Positions 36,315 to 44,898 of a stretch of DNA of 64,000 bases are shown piece after piece. The notes beneath the pieces were generated by a model. The model did not search any database, was not told where the DNA came from, and saw only the letters and a program-made list of their open reading frames with translations. The translations under genes and the position numbers were made by a program. This DNA is from Arthrobacter humicola (GTDB lineage Bacteria; Actinomycetota; Actinomycetes; Actinomycetales; Micrococcaceae): positions 248,001 to 312,000 of the forward strand of contig NZ_JAFKON010000005.1 of NCBI RefSeq assembly GCF_022803015.1, written 5' to 3'. Positions within the stretch are counted from its first letter, which is position 1. Each line of letters begins with the position of its first letter.

Positions 36315-37811
36315 GTGGAAGGCAAAGCAGCTGCGGAGACGTTGGAGGCCATGGAGGCCTCCCTTGCCAGGTTGTCTGCATTTGCCGGTCGCGGAGCCGG
36401 GAACGCGGCCTCGACTGGCGCCGACCCTGTTCGGGACGAAGCGGACGCGTGCCTGGACGGTATGGCTGAGGTCGCCAGCATGGAAGCCAGGCTGGCCGCC
36501 CTGAAAGTGCACTTCGCCGCCGGATATGCCCGCGCTGCCGTCGCCATGGCGGGCCCAGCCGTTTCCCCGCAGGAGCGCACCGCCCAGGAAATGGCCGTGA
36601 CAGCAGAGGTGGCCTGTGTCCTGACCGTGAGTGAAAGATCGGCGGCGGCGCTCCTGGCAGAGTCGGCCACCCTGACCACTAAGTTGCCCCTGACGCTGTC
36701 TGCGCTGCAAGCAGGGAGCATTTCATGGCAACACGCGCGGGTGATGTGTGATGAAACGTCCGGTCTGGACCTCGCCGCGGCGGCTGCTTTGGAGGCGCAT
36801 TTCCTGGACCCCGAAGCTCCCTTTGCCGCGCGTGGCTGCCCCGCGGGGGAGCTGGCGCCGGGCAGGTTCCGGGCCAAGGCGCGCAGATGGCGTGAGCTGC
36901 ACCATCCCGTAAGCATCGAAGCCCGCCACCGCAAGGGTGTGGAGGACCGTCGGCTGGAATATGTGCCGGACCGGGACGGCATGGCCTGGCTCTCGGCCTA
37001 TCTGACTGCGGATGTGGCGGTGGCTGCATGGTCCCGTGCCACGGAAGCGGCCCGTGCCCTGCAGGAGCCGAATGAATCCCGGACCCTGACCCAGCTCCGT
37101 GCGGACGTCGCCGCCGACTGGCTGCTGGCGGGGGTGGCGGAAGGAACTCCGTCACCCAAGGCGCAGGTCCTGGTGACCGTGCCGGTGCTGTCTCTTTTGG
37201 GCACCGAGTCGGAACCGGCCACGCTGGACGGGTATGGTCCCGTTCCGCCGAGCATGGCCCGCCGGCTTGTAGGGGATGGCGCCGGATCGTTCCTGCGTGT
37301 GCTGACCGATCCGCGCAACGGAGCGCCGCTGGAGATCGGACGGACCAGCTACCGGGTTCCGAAGGCGATGCGCCAATGGTTGCGGCTTCGGGACGGCCGG
37401 TGCCCTTTTCCGGGCTGCAACAACCATTCCCTGGATAACGAAGCGGATCATCTGTTGGCTTGGTCCGAGGGAGGCGGCACCGGCGTCACCAACCTGGGCC
37501 AGCCATGCCGGCGGCACCACCGGCTCAGACACACCACAGCATGGAGGCCGGTTGACGCGACCCGGGACCAGCCACCCGGCTGGATCTCACCTGCGGGACG
37601 CTCCTATCCAAGCGAACAACAAGACTGGGAACCACCACACTGGCCGCAGCACCTCGGCCACGCGGGTGAAGGCCGGGAGTTGGAACCGCCCGGCTGGCCG
37701 GACGTACTTGCCGGCGCCGTCGGACCCGGAGAGACCGTCGGACCCGGAGAGACCGGGCCGCCATTACCCGTGGATCCCTTTCCTGACTGGGCGCTGTTCA
37801 TCGCGGCGTAG
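36315..37811 (+). CDS. DUF222 / HNH endonuclease (13E12-repeat family) protein
   Basis: 498 residues from a GTG at 36315. The N-terminal two-thirds are the DUF222 helical region common in high-GC actinobacteria. The HNH motif is intact: CPFPGCNNHSLDNEADHLLA with the zinc cysteines and catalytic His, then GGGTGVTNLGQPCRRHH. Members occur in many copies per genome; their role is unknown, with a nuclease or selfish-element role suspected. An 18-bp direct repeat (37719 and 37737) encodes a doubled GPGETV near the C-terminus. Confidence 0.88.
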   Translation: MEGKAAAETLEAMEASLARLSAFAGRGAGNAASTGADPVRDEADACLDGMAEVASMEARLAALKVHFAAGYARAAVAMAGPAVSPQERTAQEMAVTAEVACVLTVSERSAAALLAESATLTTKLPLTLSALQAGSISWQHARVMCDETSGLDLAAAAALEAHFLDPEAPFAARGCPAGELAPGRFRAKARRWRELHHPVSIEARHRKGVEDRRLEYVPDRDGMAWLSAYLTADVAVAAWSRATEAARALQEPNESRTLTQLRADVAADWLLAGVAEGTPSPKAQVLVTVPVLSLLGTESEPATLDGYGPVPPSMARRLVGDGAGSFLRVLTDPRNGAPLEIGRTSYRVPKAMRQWLRLRDGRCPFPGCNNHSLDNEADHLLAWSEGGGTGVTNLGQPCRRHHRLRHTTAWRPVDATRDQPPGWISPAGRSYPSEQQDWEPPHWPQHLGHAGEGRELEPPGWPDVLAGAVGPGETVGPGETGPPLPVDPFPDWALFIAA

Positions 37812-38305
37812 GATCGGCGCTCCACTTTCCCTCCCCGTCCAATTAAGGGTTCGAAGGATGTTCCGGCTATTGGCCTGCCCCCCTGCCTCCGCCGTGACCC
37901 TGAGCCGCGACCCTCCGCCGTGACCCTGAAAGGCCGGACCGGCCAGGACCAGCGCGATTCAGGCCACTGTCCCCATGCCCATCACGGTCCGGGTCAATCT
38001 CGACTCACCGGACGAGTTCGTCGGGTCTGCTTGCTACGGCGATCATGCGACGCATGACGCCGAATGGACGGGGAAGAAGGCCTTGATGAAAGTTTCTTCA
38101 TGACCGTTTCATCCCTGCCTCATTGTTGAAGTTCACGCTGGACACACGAACGGCCTGCGCCGGAAGAGCCTGCGTATGGGGAACGGGGGGAATGGTGGAC
38201 GGAGCATGGCTGTCTATTGTTAATGGGCACGGGACGCCTGGAACGCGTCACCCTACTGCGTCGCACCACTCGCTGGTATCTCCGCCGGTACATGGAATTG
38301 ATTCC
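37812..38305. other. Intergenic region with an 18-bp direct repeat
   Basis: About 490 bp without a convincing gene. CCTCCGCCGTGACCCTGA occurs at 37886 and again at 37912. A 42-codon frame at 37975-38103 (MPITVRVNLDSPDEFVGSAC onward) is protein-like but has no recognised family or clear ribosome site. CATGGAATTGATTCCATG at 38291-38308 is a near-perfect palindrome that overlaps the chosen start of the next gene. Confidence 0.5.
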
Positions 38306-39391
38306 ATGGATTGGCCCTCCGCCATTCCGGCGTCTGCCGACGACGATACCGGCACATCCTGGCTGGTTCAGCGGGCGTGGCCAGAGAAGACACCAGGAGA
38401 ATTTGTACTGGAGGTCCGGACGCCGGGAGTGCCCGGCGTCCGGGGAGCTTATTTGCGTCGCGGGCAGTTCGAACTAATCCCTTTGGACGATCCGGGACTT
38501 CCCGCCTTACGGGGGGAAGCGCAGCAGGGGGAATTGATTTCGTATTGGCCGTACCACCAGGCTGTCGTCCGGGCGGAGGGCCGCTATATAAAGATCTTCG
38601 GACCCGGGGGCGCCGTCGTACCGGCCGAGCGCTGCGCGCAAATGGACGTCCTGCTGGACGCCGGCAACTTCACAACGCCCAGAATCCTTCGTCAGAGTTC
38701 CCAATCGGACGTCATCGTTTTCAGCGCCATGCCGGGACCGACTCTGAACGAGCTGGGCCGGGTGGAAGCGGCCGTCTGCGATGAAGCGTTCGCCAGGGCA
38801 TGGGAGAAATGGTCGCGCGCCTGGGTCGCGGAACTGAACGGCTCCCATGGCCCAGCAGCACGAGGCGTTCTCGACAGCCTTCCGCTCCGTTCAGCAGAGT
38901 GGGAAGCCGCGAAGGTGTGTCGACGGGTGGACGACTGGTTGCAGCACAATGAAAACGTCCCCGAGTTGTCGTCTCAGCGCGCTGTCTTGCGCGCCGCTGT
39001 AGAGCACGTGGCCATGAACCTGATACGGACGGCACCGGATCCGGTGGTATGGGCCCACGGAGACCTCTACGACAAGCAAATCATCGTTCCTGACGGCGAC
39101 ATCCCGCCCGGACTGCTGGACTTCGACAGTACGGCCCGGCACGAGGCCGCCCGGGATCTGGCCGGCTTGGACGTCCATCTGGAGCTTCATCTACGAAATA
39201 ACCGCATGACGCCCGCGCGATATCTGACCGCTCACACGCAGGTGCTGGCCGTGGCCGAGGAACTGCGCGTCAGTCCAGTCCGGTTCGATGCGTACTCGGA
39301 CGCCATCTGGCTCCGTCTGGCACTTTCTCCGTTACCTGGCCGCTTCTCTCTGGCCATCGGCGTCCTCGCGGAACGGGCCGAAAGGAGCTGA
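38306..39391 (+). CDS. APH-fold phosphotransferase-like protein
   Basis: 361 residues from ATG 38306 (GGAAT upstream, inside a palindrome). An open frame to a TTG at 38123 adds 61 residues without domain character. The C-terminal kinase-like lobe has VWAHGDLYDKQIIVPDG (Brenner-type HGDL with an added Tyr) and LLDFDSTARHEAARDLAG with the metal-binding Asp. The N-lobe around VVRAEGRYIKIFGPGG suggests the nucleotide lysine. Probably phosphorylates a small molecule; identity unknown. It lies on the plus strand just before the C-glycoside locus but has no clear link to it. Confidence 0.7.
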   Translation: MDWPSAIPASADDDTGTSWLVQRAWPEKTPGEFVLEVRTPGVPGVRGAYLRRGQFELIPLDDPGLPALRGEAQQGELISYWPYHQAVVRAEGRYIKIFGPGGAVVPAERCAQMDVLLDAGNFTTPRILRQSSQSDVIVFSAMPGPTLNELGRVEAAVCDEAFARAWEKWSRAWVAELNGSHGPAARGVLDSLPLRSAEWEAAKVCRRVDDWLQHNENVPELSSQRAVLRAAVEHVAMNLIRTAPDPVVWAHGDLYDKQIIVPDGDIPPGLLDFDSTARHEAARDLAGLDVHLELHLRNNRMTPARYLTAHTQVLAVAEELRVSPVRFDAYSDAIWLRLALSPLPGRFSLAIGVLAERAERS

Positions 39392-39511
39392 GGCCCTCGA
39401 AGCGGCCAGCCCGGCGAGCCCCTGGCATGTTTTGCCGGTTAGGCGCTCACTTAGGTTCAAAAGCGACGGAATGATTGCTACTCTGGATTCTGCACCTAGA
39501 GAGAGTGAGCA

Positions 39512-40807
39512 ATGATGCTTCTCGAAAGAGACCTCATCCAGTCCGTCGGCTTCCGCAACGTAACGGACGGCGGACGTGTAACCGGCTTTCAGTTCCGGGT
39601 CCGGATGCCTTCCTACCGGGGCATGGCCGCGTCCCTCATCGATGGCATCGCCGTTCGCGTTGGCGGCATCGTCGACGTCGGACCTGACGTTCCGCTGTGG
39701 ACCTTCGGCGGGCGGACCTACACCCTGCAGCAGCTCTGGGAAAGTGATGGCGTGCGCTGGCCCCTTGAGGAAGCGGCAGTGGTCACCGTTCCCCTCGACG
39801 GCGGCCTGCCGCAGGGCGTCCACGAGCTCTCCATAGAGCTGCGGCTGCGGATGTCCTACATACCAGTCGAGCACCAGCCCACCACTCACCGGACCAGCCG
39901 CAAGGTGACGCTCGCGCCGGAAGGCGGCGAAGGTACCTTCCGCTACGGCGTTTCCCTCTACAGCTTTATGGGCGATTACGGCACGGTGATGGACCTTGAG
40001 ACGGCGCTGGCCGCCGTCGCTGACGTGGGCGCCACCGGCGTCGAGATCCTCGGCGAGGGCCACGTTCCCAACTATCCGGAACCGTCCCCGGCCTGGATCG
40101 ATAACTGGTTCGGCCTGCTGGAGAAGTATTCGCTGGAGCCGACGAACTACGGTTCCTGGATAGACACCCGTCTTCATTCGGGCCGCACCATGACGGTCGC
40201 CGAGGGTGCGGAGGCCCTGCAGCGGGACCTGCGGCTTGCCAACCAATTGGGTTTCGGCTTCGTGCGCCCCAAGATCGGCGTGGTGTCCAGCGATCTGGTC
40301 CCAGCCCCCATCTGGACCGAGTCCGTGGAACGCTCGCTTGATCTGGCCCACGAGCTGGGGATCATCATCTGCCCGGAGATTCATTCGCCGACGCCCATCA
40401 GGCACCCCGTCGTCGAGGACTACATCGGCCTCATCGAACGGACCGGAACCAAGAACTTCGGCCTGCTCATCGACACCGGAATCTTCCAGGACCGGCCCAT
40501 TCCGCTGCGCGCAGGTGAGACCCGCGAGACCCGGCCCGCCTTCCTCGACGGCATCGGCGTCGACCCCGCCGACTTCGCCGATATCGCCCAGTATGTGGTG
40601 TTCGTCCAGGCGAAGTTCCACGACATCAACGAGCAGCTGGAAGACCAGCAGATTCCCTGGCTGCCCGTGCTCAAGGCCCTCAAGGACTCCGGCTACACCG
40701 GTTATCTCTCCAGTGAATACGAAGGCGAACGCACGCCATGGCGTGCCATTGAGCAAGTGCGGCGCCAACACGCCCTGATCCGCCGCATCACCGGCGAACT
40801 TACCTGA
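39512..40807 (+). CDS. Fused C-glycoside deglycosidase, beta (DUF6379) plus alpha (TIM barrel)
   Basis: 431 residues. Residues 1-135 match the beta subunit of C-glycoside deglycosidase (DUF6379): TGFQFRVRMPSYRGMAAS, then the FGGRTYTLQQL and LSIELRLRMSYIPVEHQP segments. Residues 145-431 are the xylose-isomerase-like alpha subunit: GVSLYSFMGDYG, VEILGEGHVPNYPEP, PEIHSPTP (about 288), LLIDTG (about 318), VQAKFHDIN (about 365) and SSEYEGER (about 400). Known enzymes use separate alpha and beta chains that cleave the C-C bond of 3-keto C-glycosides with a divalent metal. Here both are one chain with a short linker. At the ligand position where the other copies have His (HVHAKF), this one has Gln, although a His follows three residues later. 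First gene of the plus-strand locus; RBS GAGAG. Confidence 0.8.
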   Translation: MMLLERDLIQSVGFRNVTDGGRVTGFQFRVRMPSYRGMAASLIDGIAVRVGGIVDVGPDVPLWTFGGRTYTLQQLWESDGVRWPLEEAAVVTVPLDGGLPQGVHELSIELRLRMSYIPVEHQPTTHRTSRKVTLAPEGGEGTFRYGVSLYSFMGDYGTVMDLETALAAVADVGATGVEILGEGHVPNYPEPSPAWIDNWFGLLEKYSLEPTNYGSWIDTRLHSGRTMTVAEGAEALQRDLRLANQLGFGFVRPKIGVVSSDLVPAPIWTESVERSLDLAHELGIIICPEIHSPTPIRHPVVEDYIGLIERTGTKNFGLLIDTGIFQDRPIPLRAGETRETRPAFLDGIGVDPADFADIAQYVVFVQAKFHDINEQLEDQQIPWLPVLKALKDSGYTGYLSSEYEGERTPWRAIEQVRRQHALIRRITGELT

Positions 40808-40838
40808 CCCATCCCATTTCCCAGTAAAGAGAGCAACA

Positions 40839-42317
40839 ATGCCAAACGGACTTCTTGACGATGCAAGCCTCCGCACCCATCCCGACGGTCTCGCGCTGGC
40901 CTTGACCCTGCCGTGGTACCGGAGTCTGTGGCTCTCCTCGGTCTCCAGCCTGCGGCTCACCGTCGACGGCCAGGATATCCCCGCCGGGAACCTGTCCCTG
41001 GAACTGGGTGGTGTCCGCTATGCGCTCCCGGACCTGCCCGCTCAAAGCGAAACTCTCTGGTACCTCCAGGAACATCCCTTGCTTATCGCCACAACGGAGA
41101 CCCCTGTTGCCCTGGGCGAGCAGCACACCGTCCGGCTCATCGGTGAGCTGCGCCTGCCGTACATGCAGATTGCTCCCGGCCAGGACGGCGGTCCCGGCAT
41201 GTACGTTCCCAACTTCGTGAACCAGACGATGGAGCTGACCGTCACGGACAGGGCTGCGGGGGCACCGGAACTGACGACGGCGGTCACGCCGCCCCCACCG
41301 AAAGCGGAGGATGATCCGTTCTCGCTGGGGCTCACCCTGTACTCGGCAAGCGCCGAATTCCGGGCCGGCTGGTACGACTTCGACGGTCTGCTGAACCGCG
41401 TGGCCGAGCTCGGCATCGGCCCCGGGATCGAAATTGTGGCATCGCAGGTCCTGCCTACCTATCCCAACGTGACTGACGACTTCGTGCGCTCGTGGCAGCG
41501 CGCCTTCGACAAGCACGGCTTCACCGCCAGCTCCTTCGGCGCCAATCTGGACATGGGACGCCGCCGTGACCGCGACATGACCCCGGACGAGGAGTACGAG
41601 TTCACGCAGACACTCTTCCACGGCGCCAAGAAGCTCGGTTTCCCGCTCGTCCGCATCCAGAGCGCGAAGCCGGAGCTGCTTCGCCGGCTGCTGCCGCTCG
41701 CCGAGGACCTCGAACTCAAACTTGCCTACGAGATCCATGCACCGCTGGGACCCAACTCGCCCGAGATCATGAAGGTCCGCGACGTCTACGCCGAGCTTGA
41801 TTCACCGCTGCTGGGCTTCGTGGCTGACTTCTCCTCCACCATGCACAGCATGTCTCCCACGCTCCTGCGCGCGGTTCGCCGTGCCGGGCTGGACGATGAC
41901 GCTGTGGAAAGGCTGCAGGCTATCTGGGGCACTGAGGCACCGATACGGGTGCGGCAGGAGGAGTTCATTGCGTACCTGCGGGGACGTGACTTCGATCCTG
42001 CCCGGCTTGGATCCTTCGCCCACCTGGCGTTCAACATGCACGGCCACGTCAGCCCGAAGGAGTGGGCTGACATCATGCCGCAAATCATGCACGTCCACGC
42101 GAAGTTCTACGACATTGATGAGCAGGGCAACGAGCCGGCCATCGACTATCCGGAACTGGTCCGCGTATTCGTCGAAGGCGGCTACCGCGGTTACTGGTCC
42201 AGCGAATGGGAAGGTCATGCCTTCGCCGAGCTCGGTGAGGTGGATCCGCTGCTGCTGGTGCGGAAGCAGCATGACCTTATCCGCAAGAGCATGCGGACGG
42301 CCCTGGCATCAGCCTGA
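40839..42317 (+). CDS. Second fused C-glycoside deglycosidase, beta plus alpha
   Basis: 492 residues. The beta part (1-135) has LPWYRSLWLSSV and LRLPYMQIAPGQ. A Pro/Ala linker (around 140-160, TAVTPPPPKAEDD) leads into the alpha TIM barrel: GLTLYSASAEF, IEIVASQVLPTYPN, DMGRRRDRDMTPDEEY, YEIHAPLGPN (about 297), ADFSSTMHS (about 329), HVHAKFYDID (about 417) and SSEWEGHAF (about 453). All putative metal ligands (Glu, Asp, His, Glu) are present. The alpha part is closest within the window to the split alpha gene at 51029 (shared DMGRRKDRDMTPDEEY, ADFSSTMHS). Probably cleaves a 3-keto C-glycoside. Follows the first fusion by 31 bp with an AGAGAG ribosome site. Confidence 0.85.
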   Translation: MPNGLLDDASLRTHPDGLALALTLPWYRSLWLSSVSSLRLTVDGQDIPAGNLSLELGGVRYALPDLPAQSETLWYLQEHPLLIATTETPVALGEQHTVRLIGELRLPYMQIAPGQDGGPGMYVPNFVNQTMELTVTDRAAGAPELTTAVTPPPPKAEDDPFSLGLTLYSASAEFRAGWYDFDGLLNRVAELGIGPGIEIVASQVLPTYPNVTDDFVRSWQRAFDKHGFTASSFGANLDMGRRRDRDMTPDEEYEFTQTLFHGAKKLGFPLVRIQSAKPELLRRLLPLAEDLELKLAYEIHAPLGPNSPEIMKVRDVYAELDSPLLGFVADFSSTMHSMSPTLLRAVRRAGLDDDAVERLQAIWGTEAPIRVRQEEFIAYLRGRDFDPARLGSFAHLAFNMHGHVSPKEWADIMPQIMHVHAKFYDIDEQGNEPAIDYPELVRVFVEGGYRGYWSSEWEGHAFAELGEVDPLLLVRKQHDLIRKSMRTALASA

Positions 42318-42339
42318 CCTGAAAGACCGACGTCCCATA

Positions 42340-42379
42340 GCCTCGATGCCCGTCCGTTTAGCCGGCCGGGCATCGAGGC
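42340..42379. terminator. Bidirectional terminator between fused CGD and LysR genes
   Basis: GCCTCGATGCCCG (42340-42352) pairs perfectly with 42367-42379 around a 14-base loop. It lies between convergent 3' ends (42317 plus, 42382 minus). Confidence 0.8.
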
Positions 42380-42381
42380 GT

Positions 42382-43326
42382 TTAAGGGGCTTCCTTGGTT
42401 GCGGCGGCTGCCACGATGTCGGCAGCCTCTTTGAAGAGGCCCCGCATCCACTCATGCTCGGAGTCGCGGTTGTGCACGGGGTGCCACCACAAGGCATTAA
42501 CCAGCGGCGTGGCATCGAAGGGCAGCGGCAGGATCCGAATCCCGCCCACGCGCAGGGCGAACGGCACCAGGGCCGCCTGGATGAGCGCGATCCGGTTGGT
42601 CCCAACCACAAAGTGCGGCAAGGACTGGAAACTTTCAACAACCACGTCCACGCGGGGCTCAACGCCCAGCTGCTGGATCTGCCGTTCCGCCGAGGTTGAG
42701 GCTGAGCGCGTCTGATAGGTCATCACCCAGGGAAGTTCAGCGATGTTTTCCATGGTGATTTGCTCGCCGACGGCTTCATTGGACGTGGAGACCACGGCCA
42801 CCCACCCGTCCCTCCACAGGTCCAGGTAGGGCAGCCCGGTGAGGAATCCGTGGGGAATCACCATGCCGTCCACCGACCGAAGGCGGTTGGCTGCATCCTC
42901 CACCACCATCGGATTGTGGAGCATAAACCGGAACCGGACAGCTGGGGCGCGCTCGGCTGCAAGCTCGGAAACAACCCGGCCAATGGTCGTGAAGCCGTAA
43001 TCCGAGCCGTAGATGGAGAACTCGCGCTCGGATTCTGTGGGCTCCCAGGTGGCCTGGCTTTCGAAGACGCGGCGTGCGGCCTCCAGTGCGGTGGTGGTGT
43101 GCTCCGCGAGCCGGAGGGCGAAGGGGGTGAGCTCGTAAGCATTGCCGCGGCGGGCCAGGATCGGGTCACCGAAGTGGGATCGGAGCCGGGCGAGCGAGGC
43201 GCTGAGCGCCGGCTGGCTGAGGTGGAGCCGCTCGGCCGCCCTGGTAACGCTTCGCTCGGTAATGAGGGCATCCAGCGAGATCAGCAGGTTGAGGTCGAGA
43301 CGGGAAAGCAGGACATGTTTCGTCAC
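42382..43326 (-). CDS. LysR-family regulator
   Basis: 314 residues from a GTG at 43326 (AAAGGA upstream); an open frame continues to 43401. N-terminal HTH: DLNLLISLDALITERSVTRA then LHLSQPALSASLARLRSHFG. The effector domain follows (REFSIYGSDYGFTTIGRVV; GLPYLDLWRDGWVAVVS). It is divergent from the ABC importer operon at 43555. A palindrome-like TGGAACCGTTTCA lies at 43348-43360, just before the start. Probably senses an aromatic or sugar-related metabolite of this locus (inference). Confidence 0.92.
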   Translation of the reverse strand: MTKHVLLSRLDLNLLISLDALITERSVTRAAERLHLSQPALSASLARLRSHFGDPILARRGNAYELTPFALRLAEHTTTALEAARRVFESQATWEPTESEREFSIYGSDYGFTTIGRVVSELAAERAPAVRFRFMLHNPMVVEDAANRLRSVDGMVIPHGFLTGLPYLDLWRDGWVAVVSTSNEAVGEQITMENIAELPWVMTYQTRSASTSAERQIQQLGVEPRVDVVVESFQSLPHFVVGTNRIALIQAALVPFALRVGGIRILPLPFDATPLVNALWWHPVHNRDSEHEWMRGLFKEAADIVAAAATKEAP

Positions 43327-43438
43327 GGCGCAGCGATCCTTTGGAAGTGGAACCGTTTCAAGGGAGTTTATCAGCGGGATCAATAACGTAGGCGAAGCCA
43401 TCAGGGATCTGGATGGACCTTCCGCGGACCCCCGTTAA

Positions 43439-43478
43439 ACTTATGTCCGTCATAGCAAAGACTTATGTGTCTTTTAGG
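43439..43478 (+). promoter_or_regulatory. Two ACTTATG elements upstream of the sugar ABC importer
   Basis: ACTTATGTCC at 43439 and ACTTATGTGTCTTTTAGG at 43461 are direct copies 22 bp apart. The second matches the element before the beta gene at 55889 in 16 of 18 bases. The repeated element upstream of several units of this locus is a candidate operator of the ROK repressor encoded at 56369. Confidence 0.65.
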
Positions 43479-43554
43479 CACATCTCCTGCATACTTGTGA
43501 GTGACCGGGGTCACGACACCCGGATTTTGGACAATGAAGTCAGAAAGGCTGGAC

Positions 43555-44844
43555 ATGACACAGCACCGTCGCTATTCAGGCCTGAAGGTCGGCGCCCTCG
43601 CCGTCCCCACCGTCGCAGCACTCATTCTTACCGGTTGCTCGGCCTCCACCGGCAGCAGCTCCTCTTCGGGTGGTTCCCAGGAATTTTCACTGTCCTTCGC
43701 GACATCCAACACCATCGAGAGCCCCTTCCAGGTGTTGGCAGAAAATTACATGAAGTCACACCCGAACGTGAAAATCACCTTCAATCCTCAGCCGAACGAC
43801 TCCTACGACCAGACCCTGCGCACACAGCTCCAGGCCGGAAACGCCTCAGACGTCGTAGTGACCTCACCCGGCTCCGGCACCGGCCGCAGCATCCTGCCGC
43901 TCGTCCAGGCAGGTTTCCTTGAACCGCTTGACGATGCCGCGAAGCAACTGCTCCCCGAGGGAAGCGCCAGCACCTTTGGAACCGACGGCAAGGTGTACGG
44001 CCAGGCCACGGAAATTACGATCTCTGCCTTGGTGAGTAATGAGACGGCTGCAACTGCAGCCGGTGGCTTCCCTGCCGACTTTTCCTCCCTCCAGCAGCAG
44101 TGCAAGGCTCTGGAGTCCTCCGGTAAATCCCTCTTTGCCCTTGCCGGATCAGCCCCTCCCAACACAGGGCTGATGGCGATGTCCCTGGCAGCCTCGCGCG
44201 TCTACGCGGAAGACCCGAAATGGAACGATAAGCGCGCTGCGAAGGAAGCCACCTTCGCGGGCTCGGACGGTTGGAAGTCAGCCCTCGAAGCAGTTAATAC
44301 CTTGAAGGACGCGGGCTGCTTCCAGAAGGGTGCTGCCGGCGGCGGCTTCGATGCCATCACCAAGGGGCTTGCCAGCGGAACGTCCGTGAGCGGCTTCATC
44401 CCGGCTCCAAGCTGGAAGCAGCTGCAGTCCGCCGCTGGGGGCTCCCAGTTCGCCGTTCGGCCGTTCCCGGCGGAACAGGGCTCAGGTAATAGCTACGTAT
44501 TTGCCAGCGCAAACTACGCCTTCTCCATCAACGCGGCCTCCAAGAACAAGGACGCTGCCAAGGCCTTCCTCGACTGGGCCGCCCAGCCTGAGCAGACCAA
44601 GGCATTCGCAGAAATCGACGGTGCCCTGCCGGTCAGCGGACTCGACAAGTACGATTTCGACGGCGGCGCCTATAAGAACGTCGGCGGCCTGATGAAGGAC
44701 GGCAAATACGGCCCCCTGCCCAACATCCAGTGGCCGAATTCCGCCGTCTACGACGCACTGGCCACGGGGGTCCAGGGCATCATCACCGGCCAGAAGAGCC
44801 CTGACCAGGTCCTGCAGGCCATGGACGCGGCCTGGGATCAGTAG
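43555..44844 (+). CDS. Sugar ABC importer solute-binding lipoprotein
   Basis: 429 residues from ATG 43555 (AGAAAGG upstream); the longer frame to 43501 has no ribosome site. The signal peptide ends at lipobox LTGCSAS. The mature protein follows the MalE/UgpB-like family 1 pattern (PFQVLAENYMKSHPNVKITF, SKNKDAAKAFLDWAAQPEQT). It delivers a glycoside to the two permeases that follow; no ATPase gene is in this operon, so a shared MsiK-type ATPase elsewhere is likely, as is usual in actinobacteria. The ligand is probably a C- or O-glycoside of the CGD locus. Confidence 0.92.
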   Translation: MTQHRRYSGLKVGALAVPTVAALILTGCSASTGSSSSSGGSQEFSLSFATSNTIESPFQVLAENYMKSHPNVKITFNPQPNDSYDQTLRTQLQAGNASDVVVTSPGSGTGRSILPLVQAGFLEPLDDAAKQLLPEGSASTFGTDGKVYGQATEITISALVSNETAATAAGGFPADFSSLQQQCKALESSGKSLFALAGSAPPNTGLMAMSLAASRVYAEDPKWNDKRAAKEATFAGSDGWKSALEAVNTLKDAGCFQKGAAGGGFDAITKGLASGTSVSGFIPAPSWKQLQSAAGGSQFAVRPFPAEQGSGNSYVFASANYAFSINAASKNKDAAKAFLDWAAQPEQTKAFAEIDGALPVSGLDKYDFDGGAYKNVGGLMKDGKYGPLPNIQWPNSAVYDALATGVQGIITGQKSPDQVLQAMDAAWDQ

Positions 44845-44898
44845 CAGTTCTTGACCATCAACGTTCCGACGACTCAAAGGGACAAGCAAGGAATACCA

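Noticed and set aside
39413-39511. ACTTAGGTTCAAAAG before the first fusion as another ROK site
   Set aside because: Only the first five bases match the ACTTATG element; too weak to include.
39332-40960. 542-codon minus-strand frame antisense to the first CGD fusion
   Set aside because: Shadow of the plus-strand gene: no domain, typical third-position mirror of a high-GC gene, no ribosome site.
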